DNA from: Actinomycetota bacterium
GTDB lineage: Bacteria > Actinomycetota > Actinomycetes > S36-B12
Direction: 5' to 3'
Length of the DNA: 64,000 nucleotides
Assembly: GCA_030645615.1 (NCBI GenBank)
Contig: JAUSNB010000036.1
Coordinates: 62,001 to 126,000 of the forward strand
A model generated the notes under the pieces. It had not been told where the DNA came from. It made no database searches and saw nothing but the letters and a program-made list of their open reading frames with translations. Within the stretch, counting starts at the first letter, position 1. Every line of letters begins with the position of its first letter. Positions 17,218 to 25,286 of the stretch are shown one piece after another. A program made the translations under genes and the position numbers.

Positions 17218-17535
17218 GTGGCTGACATCAACGTGCGTCGGGACGATGCCGCGATGCGCTACGAGGCGACGGTCGACGGCATCCCCGCCGGCTACGCGCA
17301 GTTCGAGTTGACGGATGACCTCGTCGTCTTCACGCACACGGAGGTCGACCCCGCCTTCGAGGGCCAGGGCGTCGGGTCGGCGCTGGCCGGCTTCGCCCTC
17401 GATGATGTCCGCGCGACAGGCGACCGGAACGTGCGGCCGGTCTGCCCGTTCATCGCGGGCTGGATCCAACGCCATCCGGAGTACGCCGGCATCGTCACTG
17501 GCGACATCGAGATCGTGGAGCCGGGGGCCAGGTAG
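17218..17535 (+). CDS. Small GNAT-like acetyltransferase (YjdJ family)
   Basis: This 105-residue protein matches the small GNAT_2/YjdJ group: YEATVDGIPAGYAQFEL, then THTEVDPAFEGQGVGSALAGF with the acetyl-CoA loop GQGVGSAL, and ends with CPFIAGWIQRHPEY. That group normally has the C-P-F/Y and HPEY signatures seen here. The GTG start at 17218 has GAGGAG upstream. It lies in a string of plus-strand genes between the Vps62-like gene and a DUF202 gene. The substrate is unknown. Confidence 0.88.
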   Translation: MADINVRRDDAAMRYEATVDGIPAGYAQFELTDDLVVFTHTEVDPAFEGQGVGSALAGFALDDVRATGDRNVRPVCPFIAGWIQRHPEYAGIVTGDIEIVEPGAR

Positions 17536-17538
17536 GCG

Positions 17539-17886
17539 ATGGATGCGGGCGAAGGGCCAACGGCCGTCGACTACCGGTTCCTGCTCGCCAACGAGCGCAC
17601 CTTCCTGGCCTGGATTCGGACCGCGCTCGGCATCATCGCGGGCGGCGTGGCACTCGACCAGTTCGTCCAGGTGGGAGCGGACGATTCCGTCATCGGCCCC
17701 CTCGCGATCGTGACGGTCCTGCTCGGCGTCGTGGTGGCGATCACCGGCACCGTGCGCTGGTCGCGGGCCGACACGGTCATGCGAACGGGCCGGCCCATGC
17801 ATCGGTCGCGCGGGATCCTGGTCGTCGGCGCGTGCGTGGCGGTCATCGGCGTACTGCTCGCCATGCTGCTGTGGCTGCAGCTGTGA
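17539..17886 (+). CDS. DUF202 (YidH-type) membrane protein
   Basis: This 115-residue protein has the DUF202 N-terminal motif LLANERTFLAWIRTALGII and three predicted membrane helices (about 25-45, 50-72 and 88-112). It starts 3 nt after the preceding gene and overlaps the next by 4 nt. YidH-type proteins are widespread and of unknown function. The following gene encodes a degenerate relative, a common tandem arrangement. Confidence 0.85.
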   Translation: MDAGEGPTAVDYRFLLANERTFLAWIRTALGIIAGGVALDQFVQVGADDSVIGPLAIVTVLLGVVVAITGTVRWSRADTVMRTGRPMHRSRGILVVGACVAVIGVLLAMLLWLQL

Positions 17887-18179
17887 CCGCGCCATTCGAC
17901 GAGCCCGCAGGCCGCACCCGCATGTCGTGGATGCGCACGCTGCTCGGAGTGGCGGCGGTCACCGTGCTGGTCGAGCGCGGGCTGGTCGTCCGGGCGGCGC
18001 CTGCCGCGTGGCTGGCCCTGGCAGCGGTTCCCGCGCTGGCCTTCGCGGCGCTGGTGGCGATGCGGACGCATCGACTGGCGAGGCTTGACCCCGAGCCCAT
18101 CGGCCGAAGGCTCGCGCTGACGGCCGCGCTCCCGGTCATCGCACTCGCTGCCATCGGAGTGACAGCATGGCGCCCGTGA
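17883..18179 (+). CDS. Second DUF202-like small membrane protein
   Basis: This 98-residue protein starts at a GTG overlapping the DUF202 gene stop (GTGA). Its segment RTRMSWMRTLLGVAAV matches the RTFLAWIRTALG motif of the preceding protein, followed by two or three hydrophobic helices. It is probably a tandem DUF202 paralogue forming a heteromer with its neighbour; this is inferred from pairing only. Its 3' end overlaps the channel gene by 13 nt. Confidence 0.75.
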   Translation: MTAPFDEPAGRTRMSWMRTLLGVAAVTVLVERGLVVRAAPAAWLALAAVPALAFAALVAMRTHRLARLDPEPIGRRLALTAALPVIALAAIGVTAWRP

Positions 18180-18940
18180 GCGACGGGGACGGCGACGCTG
18201 GTCGACATACGCCGATGCGGTCGCTGTTCGACGAGCGGTCCGCCTACCTCGACCGGTTCGGCCTGCTGCTGGTCATCACCGTGCTGACCATCATCGTCCT
18301 GTCGCTTGTCGACCTCACCATCGACGATGAGCAGCCCATGCGCACCCTGATGGCCGCAGGCGCGAACGCCGTCGTCGGCGTGATGCTGCTCCTCGCCCTG
18401 CGTGCGTCCGGACTCGCCCGTCACTGGTTGCGGGTGGCCGATGTGATCGTCGTCGTGTCCATCCTCATCGTGCTGCTGCTGGCGGGAGCCACTACCTTGT
18501 CGCCTGCACTCACGGTGACCACCGACTCCGCCCCGCTGCTCATCGTGCTGCTGGCCTTCTGCGTGCCGATAGTCACCGTTCGCCGGCTCCTGCAGCATCG
18601 CGAGGTCACGCCCCAGACAATCATGGGCGCACTGTCCGCCTACCTCGCCATCCCGATCGCCTTCTTCTATGCCTTCCTCGCTGTCGACTGGGCGGCCGGG
18701 CCCTTCTTCGGCACCTCTGAGCCGACGACCACGTTCATGTACTACAGCCTGTCCACGCTCAGCACGCTCGGCTTCGGCGACTACGTCGCCGAGACGGAAC
18801 TGGGGCACCTGCTGTCGACCGGCGAGGCCATCACGGGCCAGATCTACCTGGTCACCTTCGTCGCGATGATCGTCGGCCTGTACGCGACTGGGCGGCACGC
18901 TCGGCGGGGTCTGGACGAGGGCCCGGAGGTGCGCGGCTGA
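18167..18940 (+). CDS. Ion channel family membrane protein (K+ channel-like pore)
   Basis: This 257-residue protein has about six hydrophobic helices; the last pair flanks a pore loop TLGFGDYVAETELG, which carries the K+-selectivity signature TxGFGD. This is an Ion_trans_2-type pore, without a visible RCK regulatory domain. It overlaps the preceding gene by 13 nt. It is probably a small voltage-independent potassium channel in the plasma membrane. Confidence 0.85.
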   Translation: MAPVSDGDGDAGRHTPMRSLFDERSAYLDRFGLLLVITVLTIIVLSLVDLTIDDEQPMRTLMAAGANAVVGVMLLLALRASGLARHWLRVADVIVVVSILIVLLLAGATTLSPALTVTTDSAPLLIVLLAFCVPIVTVRRLLQHREVTPQTIMGALSAYLAIPIAFFYAFLAVDWAAGPFFGTSEPTTTFMYYSLSTLSTLGFGDYVAETELGHLLSTGEAITGQIYLVTFVAMIVGLYATGRHARRGLDEGPEVRG

Positions 18941-18954
18941 GCGTGTATCCGGAT

Positions 18955-18983
18955 TTGCATCCGGATACCCCCGGGGGTATAGT
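18955..18983 (+). promoter_or_regulatory. Promoter with CsoR/CstR-type operator in the spacer
   Basis: TTGCAT (18955-18960) and TATAGT (18978-18983) are separated by exactly 17 nt. The spacer contains the perfect 16-bp palindrome ATACCCCCGGGGGTAT (18965-18980), which overlaps the -10 box. This ATACCC...GGGTAT arrangement is the known operator form of CsoR-family repressors, including persulfide-sensing CstR. A repressor bound here would block the promoter. No csoR/cstR gene is in the window. Confidence 0.85.
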
Positions 18984-19018
18984 TTCAGCATCCACTCACG
19001 ACTCATGGAGGTTTCCCT

Positions 19019-19135
19019 ATGTGCAGCCCCGCCCCGTGCCGCTCATGCAACAAGGTCACCTACTCCGGCTGCGGTATGCATGTCGAGCAGGTCCTTGCGA
19101 GCGTCCCCCCGCAGAACCGCTGCACCTGTCGCTGA
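19019..19135 (+). CDS. Small Cys-rich protein (38 residues)
   Basis: An ATG at 19019 preceded by GGAGG 7 nt upstream opens a 38-codon frame ending TGA at 19133. The product has six cysteines: C2, a CxxC at 7-10 (CRSC), C18 in GCGMH (17-21) and a CxC at 35-37. H21 may add a ligand. This pattern suggests metal (Zn or Fe-S/Cu) binding or persulfide chemistry. I recall small bacterial and fungal proteins with a GCGxH core like this, but cannot confirm the family. It is the first gene of the operator-controlled sulfur operon, 66 nt before the MBL-rhodanese gene. Confidence 0.75.
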   Translation: MCSPAPCRSCNKVTYSGCGMHVEQVLASVPPQNRCTCR

Positions 19136-19200
19136 TCCTCGCGCACGATCTCCGCAAGGCGGGCTTTGACGCCCTCAACCAATCCAGGAATGGTGGTCTA

Positions 19201-20631
19201 GTGAATTCCCAGCTCGAGGTCGTGCCCATCGACACCCCCAATCTCGGTGATCGCTCGTATGTCGTGGGCCGTGACGGCTCCGCGATCGTGGTCGACCCCC
19301 AGCGGGACATCGACCGGGTCGCCGAGATCCTCGATGCCCGCGGATGGTCGGCCACGCATGTGCTGGAGACCCACTTCCATAACGACTACGTCAGCGGCGG
19401 CCTCGAGCTGGCCCGGACCGTCGGGGCTGACTACGTCGTACCCGACGGCATGGATATCTCGTTCGGTGCGCATCAGGTGAACGACAAGGACGAACTCGCG
19501 GCGGACATCGGGCTCATCCGAGTCCTCCACACGCCGGGCCACACCCCCAACCACCTGTCCTTCGCGGTGAACATCGACGGGACGGACCATGCCCTGTTCA
19601 CCGGCGGCTCGATGCTCTACGGCAGTGTCGGCCGTCCCGACTTGCTTGGCCCGTCGCTGACCGAGCCCCTGGCCCGCGACCAGTGGCGATCGATGCGGCG
19701 CATCGCCGAGGAAGTCACCCCCTCAGCGCAGCTCTACCCGACGCACGGGTTCGGCTCCTTCTGCAGCGCGACCGCCACGGTGGGCACGTCATCCACGGTG
19801 GCCCAGCAACTCGTCGCCAATCCCGCCTTCGCGGTCGACGAGGAGACCTTCGTCAGCGAGCTGATCGCGGGCCTCGATGCCTTCCCGGCCTACTACGCGC
19901 ACATGGGCCCGGCCAACCAGGCGGGCGCGGGGCCGATCGACCTCAGCCTGCCTAGCGTGGCGACGGCGGCCGATATCGCCCGTCGCATCGCGGCCGGCGA
20001 GTGGGTCGTGGACCTGCGTCATCGCCGCATCTTCGCTGACGGCCACATCCGCGGATCCCTGTCCTTCGACGTGCACGGGAATGCCGTGACCTACCTGGGC
20101 TGGCTCATCGACTGGGGGACCCCGGTCACGCTGCTCGGTGCCGACGAGGCCGAGGTGAGCGACATGCAGCTCGAGCTGGTGCGGATCGGGATCGACCGCC
20201 CCGCGGCCTTCGCCGTCGGCGGTCCGGCCGACTGGACCACGGAGGCAACCCCGGTGTCGTCCTACCGACGTGTCACGCACGTGGAGTTGGCGGCCGCGCG
20301 CGCGGCGGACCCGGGCCTGGCCATGCTCGACCTGCGCCGGGCCAGCGAGGTGGCCGAGGGGTTCGTCGAGGGCGCCAAGCACGTGCCGTTGCACGAGCTT
20401 CGCGGGCGGCTGGACGAGGTGGAGTCGTGGGCGAAGGAGAATGCCGACCACGGACCCGTGTGGGCCTACTGCGGCAGTGGATTCCGGGCGTCCATCGCGG
20501 CGTCGCTGCTGGAGTCGGCAGGCGTGAGCGTCATCCACGTCGATGACGACTTCGCCAACGCCGAGAAGGCTGGACTGCCGATCGCGCGGGTGGCCCATGA
20601 CGTACTTCTCGGTGCCGCCTACTCCGACTGA
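19201..20631 (+). CDS. MBL-fold persulfide dioxygenase fused to rhodanese domains (CstB-like)
   Basis: This 476-residue protein has an ETHE1/CstB-type MBL domain with THFHND at 57-62 (HxHND), HTPGHTPNHLSF and LFTGGSMLYGSVGRPDLLG. A first rhodanese-like domain (about 260-350) lacks an active-site Cys, so it is a pseudo-rhodanese. A second has the catalytic Cys424 in AYCGSGFRA. Known CstB-type enzymes oxidise sulfane sulfur or persulfide to sulfite and thiosulfate. The GTG at 19201 is used because upstream in-frame codons would overlap the Cys-rich gene in another frame. It is in one operon with the operator above and the TauE exporter below. Confidence 0.92.
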   Translation: MNSQLEVVPIDTPNLGDRSYVVGRDGSAIVVDPQRDIDRVAEILDARGWSATHVLETHFHNDYVSGGLELARTVGADYVVPDGMDISFGAHQVNDKDELAADIGLIRVLHTPGHTPNHLSFAVNIDGTDHALFTGGSMLYGSVGRPDLLGPSLTEPLARDQWRSMRRIAEEVTPSAQLYPTHGFGSFCSATATVGTSSTVAQQLVANPAFAVDEETFVSELIAGLDAFPAYYAHMGPANQAGAGPIDLSLPSVATAADIARRIAAGEWVVDLRHRRIFADGHIRGSLSFDVHGNAVTYLGWLIDWGTPVTLLGADEAEVSDMQLELVRIGIDRPAAFAVGGPADWTTEATPVSSYRRVTHVELAAARAADPGLAMLDLRRASEVAEGFVEGAKHVPLHELRGRLDEVESWAKENADHGPVWAYCGSGFRASIAASLLESAGVSVIHVDDDFANAEKAGLPIARVAHDVLLGAAYSD

Positions 20632-20633
20632 TC

Positions 20634-21395
20634 GTGATCGTCGCTGAGGCCCTGCTGGTTGGCCTCGCCATCGGGGCGATCCTCGGGCTCATCGGCGCGG
20701 GCGGCGCTGTCGTGGCAGTGCCCGCGTTCCTGTATCTGTTCGGCCTCGACCCGCTCCAGGCAACGACAGCTTCGCTGGCGGTCGTCGCCGCAGCCGCGGC
20801 CACAGGTGCGGTGCCTCGCTTGCGGCTCGGCCAGGTGCGTACGCGCGAGGCGCTGGTCTTCTGGTCGGTCGGCATCGTCGGCACGCTCATCGGCTCACGG
20901 CTCGTGCACGTGGTGCCGGGAGTCGTCATCATCGTCGGATTCGCCGTCGTCATGGCCGGGGCCGCTGTGGCCATGTGGCGCAAGTCATCCCGTGCCGACT
21001 CCGGCGAGCCGACCCGTCGCGGCCCGTGGCTGCTGCCGGTCGTCGCCATCTCCGTGGGGATCCTCACGGGCCTGTTCGGGGTCGGAGGTGGCTTCCTGGT
21101 CGTGCCCGCGCTGGTGCTCGTCTACGGGCTGCCCTTCGCGGTGGCCACCGGCACCTCGCTCGTCGTGGTCGCCCTCAATAGCGTCACTGCCCTGGGCTTC
21201 CGGTTCGACACCTGGGGAGATATCTCATGGCAGGTCCCGGGCCTGGTCGTCATTGGCGGCGTCATCGGCGCGCTCGTCGCGTCGTCGCTCAACCACGGCA
21301 TCTCCCAACGATTGCTGGAGCGCTCCTTCGCCGGCCTGCTGCTGCTCCTCGCGGGCGGAATGGTCACCGAGTCAGTAGTGTCGGCGCTCTCATGA
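20634..21395 (+). CDS. TauE/SafE-family sulfite/anion exporter
   Basis: This 253-residue permease has about eight membrane helices and two homologous halves, each with a glycine-rich loop (LIGAGGAVVAVPAF and LFGVGGGFLVVPAL), the hallmark of TauE/SafE. It starts 2 nt after the persulfide dioxygenase stop and overlaps the next gene by 4 nt. It probably exports sulfite or a related anion made by the upstream enzyme; the substrate follows from context and family. Confidence 0.9.
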   Translation: MIVAEALLVGLAIGAILGLIGAGGAVVAVPAFLYLFGLDPLQATTASLAVVAAAAATGAVPRLRLGQVRTREALVFWSVGIVGTLIGSRLVHVVPGVVIIVGFAVVMAGAAVAMWRKSSRADSGEPTRRGPWLLPVVAISVGILTGLFGVGGGFLVVPALVLVYGLPFAVATGTSLVVVALNSVTALGFRFDTWGDISWQVPGLVVIGGVIGALVASSLNHGISQRLLERSFAGLLLLLAGGMVTESVVSALS

Positions 21396-21874
21396 CGATG
21401 GATTGCTGGCTCATGTTTCGCGTGCTTCGGTCCTGGTCGTCGCGCCGCTGGCTGGTCGCCATCCTTGGCGGCGCCGCCACCGCGGTCCTGGTGGCCGTGC
21501 CCACCGCGGTGATCCCCAACCCTGTGTTCGGCCGGGCGATCGACGTGACATGGTGGTCCTACCCGGTCGTGGTGCTCACCGGAATCCTCGGCGGGCTGCT
21601 CGTCGCCACGTATGTCCGCGAGGACGCCGACCCAGGCCCGGACACCGACCGGGCCAGCCGATTGGGCGTGGCCGGTGGACTGGTCTCCTTCTTCGCCGTG
21701 GGGTGCCCGGTCTGCAACAAGCTGGTCCTGCTCGCGTTGGGTGCCTCGGGGGCCGTGACGTGGTTCGCCCCGCTTCAGCCATTCCTCGCGGTGTTGTCCA
21801 TCGCCCTCATGGCCGTGGCGCTGCGGATCCGGCTGCGCAACCAGGCGTCCTGCCGCGTCGAGAACCGGCGCTAA
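21392..21874 (+). CDS. Small membrane protein with CPVCNK motif
   Basis: This 160-residue protein has about four membrane helices: about 19-41, 50-75, a segment at 96-122 with SFFAVGCPVCNKLVLL, and 128-150. The CPxC pair sits inside the membrane region, which recalls disulfide or metal chemistry but is not a known catalytic family I can name. It overlaps the TauE stop by 4 nt, so it belongs to the sulfur operon. It may help thiol handling or transport; the function is unknown. Its stop overlaps the convergent corA gene by 4 nt. Confidence 0.75.
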   Translation: MTMDCWLMFRVLRSWSSRRWLVAILGGAATAVLVAVPTAVIPNPVFGRAIDVTWWSYPVVVLTGILGGLLVATYVREDADPGPDTDRASRLGVAGGLVSFFAVGCPVCNKLVLLALGASGAVTWFAPLQPFLAVLSIALMAVALRIRLRNQASCRVENRR

Positions 21875-22851
21875 AGCCATCCGTTGCGCCGGAAGGCCCA
21901 GTACAGGCTGGCAGATATGCCAGCAATAAGGATGATCGATGAGATCAGTCCGCTCACGCTGGCGAAACCGGGGTAGGGCAGGTTCTGGCCGTACCAGCCC
22001 GTGATCGCCGTGGGAACGGCGATGATCGCCGCCCAGCTGGTCACCTTCTTCGTGATGACGTTCAGCCGGTTGCCTTGCTGGGTGAGATTGGTGTCAAGGA
22101 TTGTCGAGACCAGGTCGCGCAGGGATTCGGTCCACTCCGTCGCGCGCAAGACGTGGTCGTAGACGTCCTGGTAATACGGCAGCATCTCGTCGCCGACGAG
22201 GTGCAGGTCCCGGCGCATGAGGCTGTTGACCACCTCGCGCATCGGCAGCACGACGCGGCGCAGCATGACCAGACTCTTCCGCAGGGCGAAGGAACGCCGC
22301 TGCAGCGCCGAGTCAGGCGTCCGGTCGTCGAACAGCATGTCCTCGAGCTCCTCAATCTCCTCATCGAGGTCTTGCACCGTTGCGAAGTGCCGATCGACGG
22401 CGTAGTCGATGAGCCCGTAGAGAAGGAAGCCAACACCGCTGCCGGCCAGATCGGGGGAGGCATCCCAGCGCCGCAGCACCTCGTCCATGTCGAAGCCTCG
22501 GTCCTTGCGTACGGTGACGAGGGCGCGCGGCGTGATGAAGGCGGAAACCTCGCTGGTGAGAAGGCTGCCCGTGTCGTGGTCGAGCTGGACGTCATACATG
22601 TTCAGGAACTCGTGGGTCTGATAGCGATCGAGCTTGGGGCGCTGCCGGGTGTCGAGGGCGTCGGCCACGGCAAGCCTGTGGAGTCCGAGCTCCTCGGCAA
22701 TGTCGGCCAGCGTTGCCTCGTCGGGGTCGAGCAGATCGACCCAGACCACGCAGTCTGGCTCGGCGACGTAGTCCGAGACGTCCCCGATCGGGAAGCCTTC
22801 GAGAGCCAGGGCGCCGGCACGATAAAGGCGGGTCTGTGCGTAGGCGTCCAC
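21871..22851 (-). CDS. corA: CorA-family Mg2+/Co2+ channel protein
   Basis: This 326-residue protein has a cytoplasmic alpha/beta N-domain, a long charged helix (EEIEELEDMLFDDRT region) and two C-terminal membrane helices. The signature loop reads YGQN instead of the classical YGMN, a variant substitution at the Met. The C-terminal helix ends in a basic FRRNGWL. It is monocistronic with a GTG start and ends tail-to-tail with the CPVC gene. It probably imports magnesium. Confidence 0.9.
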   Translation of the reverse strand: MDAYAQTRLYRAGALALEGFPIGDVSDYVAEPDCVVWVDLLDPDEATLADIAEELGLHRLAVADALDTRQRPKLDRYQTHEFLNMYDVQLDHDTGSLLTSEVSAFITPRALVTVRKDRGFDMDEVLRRWDASPDLAGSGVGFLLYGLIDYAVDRHFATVQDLDEEIEELEDMLFDDRTPDSALQRRSFALRKSLVMLRRVVLPMREVVNSLMRRDLHLVGDEMLPYYQDVYDHVLRATEWTESLRDLVSTILDTNLTQQGNRLNVITKKVTSWAAIIAVPTAITGWYGQNLPYPGFASVSGLISSIILIAGISASLYWAFRRNGWL

Positions 22852-22897
22852 GCGGGGCAGCGTAGTGCGGGAGCTGGTTCCGTGGTCTCATGTGCTC

Positions 22898-24286
22898 ATG
22901 CGAATGCCGGCCGCCCTCCGCGTGGGAGTGGTCGTGCTCACTGCTGCTGCGCTGCTGACACCGCCCGCCCATGCAGGTACCGAACGGGATTCACGCGTCT
23001 ATGGCGGGGCGGTGTCGGCGGGCAACGCCGGGGTCGTGGCGCTCGCGATCAACCGGGGCGGGGCATGGGTCGCGCTCTGCTCGGCGGCATTGTGGCGGCC
23101 GCGGCTGCTCCTCACGGCAGCCCACTGCGTCACCACGCCGGGCAGCTCGGCGCTCGCCGACGGACTCGCGGTGTTCCCGCCCGGGGCCCCGGCGCAGGTC
23201 TACTCGAACACCGGTCCGCAGGGAGCCGCGCCCGTGCGCGTCGTGCGATGGACGGTGCCGGCTGGCTACGTCAACGGCAATGGGCGTGTCTCGCCCAACG
23301 ACATCGCCATCGTCGAGCTCGAGTCCGACCTCGGTGCCCCCGCCTACTCCCGGCTGGCCTCGCGCTTCGAGATCGGCGTGTGGACCAGCCAGCAGGCTGT
23401 CGTCGACCACGCGGGCTATGGGCTCATCGGTCCGAGCCTGACCTCGCAGCTTCCGCATTCGGTGTCGCTGCCACTCCTGTCCTACTCGCCGGGCAGCTCG
23501 CTGGGCGACACGTTCGCCACCGCCCAGGATGCGACGAAGGGGATCTGCCCGGGCGACAGTGGCGGCCCGGTCTTCCGCACCACGGCGGAGGGTCAGTACC
23601 TCATCGGCGTCGAAGTCGGGTCGAACAGCCCCTGTCAGAACCCGCCATCGCCGACGATCTTCAACGTCAGCACGGCGGCAAGCGGGTATCTGCCCTTCCT
23701 CAACTCCGCGCTGGTCGGGGTGGGATACGCCGCCATCCCCGGGGCTCCCGGGCAGGTGACCGCGAGCGCGGCCAACCGTGACGTCACTGTCCAGTGGCAA
23801 CCGCCGGCGCTGTCTCCGGAGACCGTTACCGGGTACGACGTCATCGACGAGACCGGCACCATCGTGTGCCAGACGCAGTCGACCTCGTGCATCCTGCCCG
23901 GCGTCGCCGATGGGGTGCACGGCTACACCGTCCGCAGCCGCAACGTCGACGGCGAGGGCGATGCGGACCCCATCGCCGCAGGCGTGAGCATCACCATCGC
24001 GGCTCCGGCCAGGATGGCTGCCCCGCGTGCCTCGGTCAGCAGGAAGGGCGTCGTCACGGCCCGATTCGCCGGCGTGCCCGGCTCGACGACCGCGGTCGTC
24101 GACCGGTACCTCGTCACCGACGGCAAGGGCACCGTCCTGTGCCGGCTGGTGCCCGACGAACGCCGCATTCAGTCCTGCCGGTTCACTCCCGAGCCGGGTT
24201 CGTACCGGCTGCGGGTCATCGCCCTGACCGGGCTTGGTCCCACTCCGGTGTCCCCGCCCAGCAACCGGGTCCGCGTGCGAGGGTGA
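22898..24286 (+). CDS. Secreted trypsin-like serine protease with fibronectin-III-like domain
   Basis: This 462-residue protein has a signal peptide (cleavage likely after AHA, about residue 26). The chymotrypsin-fold domain has the triad H76 (LLTAAHC), D135 (PNDIAIVEL) and S221 (CPGDSGGPV). About 270-360 resembles an FN3 module (APGQVTASAANRDVTVQW) and a second beta-rich module follows to the end. The S1-pocket residue six before the active Ser is K214 in ATKG, not the Asp of trypsin, so specificity differs. The ATG at 22898 gives a normal signal peptide. It is probably an extracellular protease. Confidence 0.9.
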   Translation: MRMPAALRVGVVVLTAAALLTPPAHAGTERDSRVYGGAVSAGNAGVVALAINRGGAWVALCSAALWRPRLLLTAAHCVTTPGSSALADGLAVFPPGAPAQVYSNTGPQGAAPVRVVRWTVPAGYVNGNGRVSPNDIAIVELESDLGAPAYSRLASRFEIGVWTSQQAVVDHAGYGLIGPSLTSQLPHSVSLPLLSYSPGSSLGDTFATAQDATKGICPGDSGGPVFRTTAEGQYLIGVEVGSNSPCQNPPSPTIFNVSTAASGYLPFLNSALVGVGYAAIPGAPGQVTASAANRDVTVQWQPPALSPETVTGYDVIDETGTIVCQTQSTSCILPGVADGVHGYTVRSRNVDGEGDADPIAAGVSITIAAPARMAAPRASVSRKGVVTARFAGVPGSTTAVVDRYLVTDGKGTVLCRLVPDERRIQSCRFTPEPGSYRLRVIALTGLGPTPVSPPSNRVRVRG

Positions 24287-24290
24287 GGGC

Positions 24291-25196
24291 ATGACTGACC
24301 TGCCTGCGTCCTTGGCACTGCCCGCCTCGCTGACCCTGGCCGAGGGCGTCGTCCAGTACTTCGCCGACGATGGTGCGCCCGACGGCGCCGGGCTCCTGCT
24401 TTACCACCACGGTACGCCAGCCGCCGGCCCGCTCGACCCGGTCATGGTGTCCGCCGCCCGGGATGCCCACCTGCGACTGGTGGAGCTGGTGCGCCCGGGC
24501 TACGGCGGTTCCACCCGGAGTCCGGGACGTTCCGTGGCCAGCGTGGCACCGCTCGCCGCGGCACTCGCGGATGCGCTCGGGCACGATCGGTTCGTGACCA
24601 TCGGCTGGTCCGGCGGGGGGCCGCACGCCATCGCCACGGCCGCCTTGCTGCCGGACCGGTGCGCCGGGGCCATCAGCCTGGCGGGTGTCGCGCCGATGGA
24701 CGCCGAGGGGCTCAACTGGCTGGCTGGCATGGGAGAGGACAACTGGCACGAGTTCGGCGCCGCGCTGGCGGGTGAGTGGTTCCTCGAGCGCTTCCTCGCT
24801 GAGGCTGGGGCCGAACTGGCGGCGATCTCGCCCGACGACGTCACAGCGGCCATGGCCTCCCTGCTTGCGCCCGTCGACCGCGACCTGCTGCGCACGTCCT
24901 TCGCAGCGACGATGGCGGCGGAACTGCGGTGGTCGGTCTCCACGGGCGTGTGGGGCTGGCACGACGACGACCTTGCGTTCGTCCAGCCGTGGGGGTTCGA
25001 CCTCGCCGACGTCCGCGTGCCCATCCACGTGTGGCACGGCACGGCCGACCTCATGGTGCCCGTGGCCCACGGGCATTGGCTGGCCCGGAACGTCCCGGGC
25101 GCACACGCCCACGTGCTGGAGGGACAAGGGCACCTGTCCGTGTCCGAGCACCTCGGGGTCGCCTTCCGTGAGGTGTCGAGCCTCCTGGCGGACTGA
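24291..25196 (+). CDS. Alpha/beta hydrolase
   Basis: This 301-residue hydrolase has the oxyanion HHGTPAAG segment, the nucleophile elbow GWSGGG (S107), an acid in HGTADLMVP and a catalytic His in EGQGHLS. A helical cap lies at about 130-220. The ATG at 24291 follows the protease stop by 4 nt, so the genes may be co-transcribed. The substrate is unknown; the family covers esterases, lactonases and haloalkane-type hydrolases. Confidence 0.9.
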   Translation: MTDLPASLALPASLTLAEGVVQYFADDGAPDGAGLLLYHHGTPAAGPLDPVMVSAARDAHLRLVELVRPGYGGSTRSPGRSVASVAPLAAALADALGHDRFVTIGWSGGGPHAIATAALLPDRCAGAISLAGVAPMDAEGLNWLAGMGEDNWHEFGAALAGEWFLERFLAEAGAELAAISPDDVTAAMASLLAPVDRDLLRTSFAATMAAELRWSVSTGVWGWHDDDLAFVQPWGFDLADVRVPIHVWHGTADLMVPVAHGHWLARNVPGAHAHVLEGQGHLSVSEHLGVAFREVSSLLAD

Positions 25197-25239
25197 TCGA
25201 TTCGGCTCGGCTTCCCGTGCCCCGGACCTAGACTGCCAA

Positions 25240-25260
25240 CCCCCGCCTCGACGACGGGGG
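25240..25260 (+). terminator. Short GC hairpin upstream of acidic-protein gene
   Basis: CCCCCG (25240-25245) and CGGGGG (25255-25260) form a 6-bp stem with a 9-nt loop. It lies between the hydrolase stop and the acidic-protein start and could end the upstream transcript or sit in the 5' leader. Confidence 0.4.
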
Positions 25261-25286
25261 CCCGTATGCGAGGAACTGGAGGACTC

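Noticed and set aside
18943-19200. In-frame upstream extension of the MBL-rhodanese gene
   Set aside because: The extension would cover the operator and the Cys-rich ORF in another frame and lacks MBL-family similarity; GTG 19201 gives the normal N-terminus.
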